Part shown: positions 61,059 to 64,000 of the stretch, piece after piece
Numbering within the stretch: position 1 is the first letter of the stretch
Layout of the letters: each line of letters starts with the position of its first letter
NCBI GenBank assembly: GCA_002352205.1
Contig: DEHZ01000008.1
Coordinates: 52,547 to 116,546, forward strand
DNA length: 64,000 bases
Origin: Flavobacterium sp. UBA2787
Lineage (GTDB): Bacteria; Bacteroidota; Bacteroidia; Flavobacteriales; Flavobacteriaceae
Reading direction: 5' to 3'
Translations under genes and position numbers: made by a program
The notes under the pieces: generated by a model
Told to the model about the DNA's origin: nothing
Seen by the model: only the letters and a program-made list of their open reading frames with translations
The model's database searches: none

Positions 61059-63842
61059 TTAATCTAAGAAGAACATTCCGCCTTCTTTTTCCTTCTTACC
61101 TCCAAATTTATCTAATTTGTAGGTTAATGAAAACATCACATATTGTTGTAAAACTATATTTTCAGAATCGGTTATTGCGGTTGGCGTAATGGTTCTTCGC
61201 ACACCAACATTTTGGTTTAGAACGTCATACACTTTTACTTTGGCAAGCAGTCTGTCTTTGTAGAAATTATATCCTAAACTGGTGTTCCATAAATAGAAAT
61301 CTTTCTGAAAACCATCAGCAATATTGGAATTGTATGTGTAGCCGAAATCATTTCCAAAAACAACTTTCTTAGGCCAATAGCTGGTAAATTCCATTTTGAA
61401 TCGGTGCACAAAATTATTAGCATTTTCAATTACATAATTTTTAAAATCAGTTGAATTGAATGCATAACTGTAGGTTGGTGCAATGGTGATTAAGTCTTCA
61501 ATACTCCAATTCAAATTTATTCTAGGTTCTATTCGCCATCCTCTTGCTTCATACAATTCGGCATTGGTTAAGCCTTGATTAATGTTGTAACCGGAATCAA
61601 ATCCTGTGCTAATACGAAGTGTTCGTTTTTCTTTTTTAAATGATTTACTCCACGAAACACCCATGTAACTGTTCAAACCTTTGTCCACATTTTCATAGGT
61701 GGTTTGTGCTCTAAAACTTTCATCAAAAACTGTGGAAGAAACAATTTGATCTTTAGACATTGTCATTCCGCCATAAAAGAAAAAACCGCTTCTTGATTGC
61801 CAGTCATAATTATTAAAATTGGAATAAACAGAATGTTGTTGAGTAGGATTTAATTCACCATTTCCAACAATCGTATTCAACGGATTGGAAAGATTTTCTA
61901 CCGGAAGAAATTGGTTCGCCAAAGGCAATTCCATCTTAAAATTGTAATTTGCATAAATTGATTTTCCTTTGCTGATTGTGTAATATAAATTGGCAGAGCC
62001 TCGTGGGAAAACATAATTTTTGTTCAATCGTGTATTGACTGCCAAATAATCGGACTCATTTTTAAATGTAACAAATTCCGGACCGGCTCCAAATCCGGCT
62101 CTTAAATTCTTTTTATTCCAACTTAATCTGGCAGAGGGGTGAATCTTAATGACACTCGAATTAATTTCGTTGGATAAGGGAGCGTTAAATTCAGAATAAC
62201 CACCGGAAACTTCATCAAAATCAAAGGTTGCATCAGAATCTTGCGACGCATAATACGTAAACTCCGACGCAATACTTACTTTTAAAGAATCAGTGATGGG
62301 TTCGCTATACCGAAGCTCTGTTTCTACTTTATTAAATTTGCGGTCTCTAAAAACATTTTGATCCCGTATGTCATCCGGTTCTCCCGTTAAATAATAAAAC
62401 GTAGAAGAATTCAAATTAGAAAAAGTATTTGTTTTTTTATGTTCATTTGTTAACGAAGCAGAAATTCCACGTTCTTTCTTTTTAAATGATTTATAAAAGT
62501 AAATACTGTTTTCAAAGGAAGTATCGTCCATATCTGAAAACGTATTAGAATTACTTTCGTTAGACAACTCATTTGCCTGGTTACGTGTTTCTTGATTGGT
62601 ATTAAAACGGTCTTTATTTAAAGCTCTCACAAACTTTGGTTCTACATAAATAGTAGCAGTTGAATCTAATTTTATTTCAAAATTAAACGTCAAATTATGC
62701 GAATTCCCAATACGATTCGAAGTTGAATTTGATTCAGTAAAAGTAGTTTCTGTTGGTAATAAATTCGTGCGGGAAGAACGGCTTACATTTTCTGTTTCAG
62801 CATTCGTGAAAAAGTAATTGTTATTAACATCTACTTTTTTAAACCATTTGTCTGCATAGTTGATTCCTATTAAATTAGACGTCGTTAATCCGTTACTCCC
62901 ACCAAAACTCATTCCGTTAATTCCAAAGGAACCATCATCACTGGAATATACCGATACATTTCTACCCCCACCCATATTATCAAAAATTTCATTCATTGAA
63001 AAACCGACCGAATTGATATTATTGGCAGAGGCCAACACACTGATTTTTTGTTCACCTTTGAACCAATTGAGCAGCAAACTGGATTCATACCGTTCATCGG
63101 AACCATAGCCGCCCATAATTTTACCAAAAAAACCTTTATTTTTATCTTCTTGAATGGTTAAATTGATGGTTTTCTCTTCACCGGAAGCGGTTTCTCCCGA
63201 CAATTCTTCTGCTTTAGTTTTAGTATCAACCACCTGAATTTTTTCGATGATTTCTGCGGGAAGATTTTGTGTGGCTATTTTTCCGTCTTTGCCAAAAAAT
63301 GGTTTTCCGTTGACAAGAATTTGGTTTACTTCTTTTCCGTTTACGGTAATTTTTCCTTCAGGAGAAATTTCAACTCCAGGTAATTGTTTGAGTAATTTTT
63401 CAACATTTGAATCGGCTCCTACTTTAAAAGAAGCAGCATCGAATTCTAACGTATCATTTTTAATTCTGATTGGAGGAGCTTCGCCCTTGACTACAACTTC
63501 ATCAAGGTTTGTTCCGCCCTCTTTCAAATTGATAACGCCTAATTCTAAATTTTCGTTAATTGAATTTATTTCTTTGCTGTAATTTTCATATCCCAAAAAA
63601 GAGACTTTTAAGATAAGTGGCTGTGCAATTTTTCGTGTTCTTATTTCAAAATTTCCATTTTTTTCTGAAATGGTATAATCTACAACACTAGAATCTTTTT
63701 TAGAAGTTAGATAAACCGTTGCCGATTCGAGTGGAAGTTTTGATAAATCATCAATGATTTTTCCCTTTACAGTGACAAAATTTTGACTGTAAGAAACGGA
63801 GACCAATAAAAATAAGACGAGAACGAAAAATTTTTTGTGCAT
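61059..63842 (-). CDS. TonB-dependent-receptor-like outer membrane protein
   Basis: A 927-residue outer membrane protein. Signal peptide about 1-19 (VSVSYSQ). An N-terminal carboxypeptidase-regulatory-like beta domain covers about 25-110 (VKGKIIDDLSKLPLESATVYL), as in SusC-type proteins. A plug-like domain covers about 115-225 (LDEVVVKGEAPPIRIKNDTLEF; LLKQLPGVEISPEGKITVNGKEV). The rest is a beta-barrel rich in aromatic residues and alternating strands. The plug lacks a clear TonB box. A substrate cannot be named and no SusD partner lies nearby, so it is probably a general or signalling member. Ends convergent with the TPM operon. Confidence 0.9.
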   Translation of the reverse strand: MHKKFFVLVLFLLVSVSYSQNFVTVKGKIIDDLSKLPLESATVYLTSKKDSSVVDYTISEKNGNFEIRTRKIAQPLILKVSFLGYENYSKEINSINENLELGVINLKEGGTNLDEVVVKGEAPPIRIKNDTLEFDAASFKVGADSNVEKLLKQLPGVEISPEGKITVNGKEVNQILVNGKPFFGKDGKIATQNLPAEIIEKIQVVDTKTKAEELSGETASGEEKTINLTIQEDKNKGFFGKIMGGYGSDERYESSLLLNWFKGEQKISVLASANNINSVGFSMNEIFDNMGGGRNVSVYSSDDGSFGINGMSFGGSNGLTTSNLIGINYADKWFKKVDVNNNYFFTNAETENVSRSSRTNLLPTETTFTESNSTSNRIGNSHNLTFNFEIKLDSTATIYVEPKFVRALNKDRFNTNQETRNQANELSNESNSNTFSDMDDTSFENSIYFYKSFKKKERGISASLTNEHKKTNTFSNLNSSTFYYLTGEPDDIRDQNVFRDRKFNKVETELRYSEPITDSLKVSIASEFTYYASQDSDATFDFDEVSGGYSEFNAPLSNEINSSVIKIHPSARLSWNKKNLRAGFGAGPEFVTFKNESDYLAVNTRLNKNYVFPRGSANLYYTISKGKSIYANYNFKMELPLANQFLPVENLSNPLNTIVGNGELNPTQQHSVYSNFNNYDWQSRSGFFFYGGMTMSKDQIVSSTVFDESFRAQTTYENVDKGLNSYMGVSWSKSFKKEKRTLRISTGFDSGYNINQGLTNAELYEARGWRIEPRINLNWSIEDLITIAPTYSYAFNSTDFKNYVIENANNFVHRFKMEFTSYWPKKVVFGNDFGYTYNSNIADGFQKDFYLWNTSLGYNFYKDRLLAKVKVYDVLNQNVGVRRTITPTAITDSENIVLQQYVMFSLTYKLDKFGGKKEKEGGMFFLD

Positions 63843-63979
63843 AAAAATGTGGTTATTTACTGTGAGAAAATTCTATAACAGCAAATTAACACTTTTAGTA
63901 TGCTTAGTTGAATATTTCTTACAAAAAGTTTAACATTTAATTTCGTAGGAAATAGAATTTAATAACAGAAAACAGAAAA

Positions 63980-64000
63980 ACCATTAAGTAATTAAGGTGC
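63980..64000. repeat. ATTAAG triplet repeat, copy 5 (cut by the window end)
   Basis: AACCATTAAGTAATTAAGG at the end of the window; the third unit would lie outside. The 158 bp after the receptor start hold nothing else recognised. Confidence 0.65.

Noticed and set aside
1-64000. tRNA, rRNA, riboswitch or transposase genes
   Set aside because: None recognised on reading either strand; a tRNAscan/Rfam/ISfinder run would settle this.

Overview
The window looks like a chromosome segment of a member of the Flavobacteriaceae (Bacteroidota), most likely Flavobacterium or a close relative. The support is low G+C, the Bacteroidota promoter signature (TTG or TTTG, about 20 nt, then TAnnTTTG) in front of several genes, secreted giants with type IX secretion (T9SS) sorting domains, a SusC-like outer-membrane receptor, a GSCFA protein, a TPR-histidine kinase, and a paa cluster with Bacteroidota gene order. 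No rRNA, tRNA, CRISPR array or insertion sequence was recognised.

Layout. 1-3.6 kb holds housekeeping genes: a small secreted protein, hemL, a LysM glucosaminidase and an ACC-deaminase/D-cysteine desulfhydrase-like enzyme. 3.6-20 kb holds four related T9SS cargo proteins; one is divergent from a tandem set of three proteins of 1381, 1724 and 1428 aa that share one C-terminal module. 20-23.2 kb holds small genes, urocanate hydratase and a DUF4136 lipoprotein with a G-quadruplex-like run. 23.4-27.3 kb is a Gabija anti-phage system (gajA-gajB), facing a small XRE regulator.

28.5-45.8 kb is a long minus-strand catabolic block. It starts with a TetR regulator, then paaE, paaA-B-C-D, paaG-H-I-J-Z-F-Y, the complete route from phenylacetyl-CoA to acetyl-CoA and succinyl-CoA except the ligase PaaK. 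It continues into a branched-chain amino-acid module (E2, aminotransferase, fused E1). Its intergenic gaps are full of short repeats of several families: ATTAAG triplets, TAGCCCCGAT...GCTTCTAA elements, and heptamer tandem repeats that also invade the E2 coding sequence.

46-53.5 kb holds a rhodanese, a DUF4230 protein and a signalling locus: a LuxR-type response regulator, a small membrane protein and a TPR histidine kinase. Near it are a 30-residue membrane peptide, a secreted protein split by an in-frame stop, and a lipoprotein. Three promoters here share one unusual architecture: an 18-bp near-palindrome (ATAmGrCAAwTGCCGTAT) exactly 22 nt upstream of the -7 element. I regard this as the best candidate for an undescribed regulatory circuit. 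53.5-61 kb holds alaS, an M23 peptidase, a MerR-like regulator and a LemA-M48-LemA-TPM-TPM cluster. 61-63.8 kb is a TonB-dependent-receptor-like protein.
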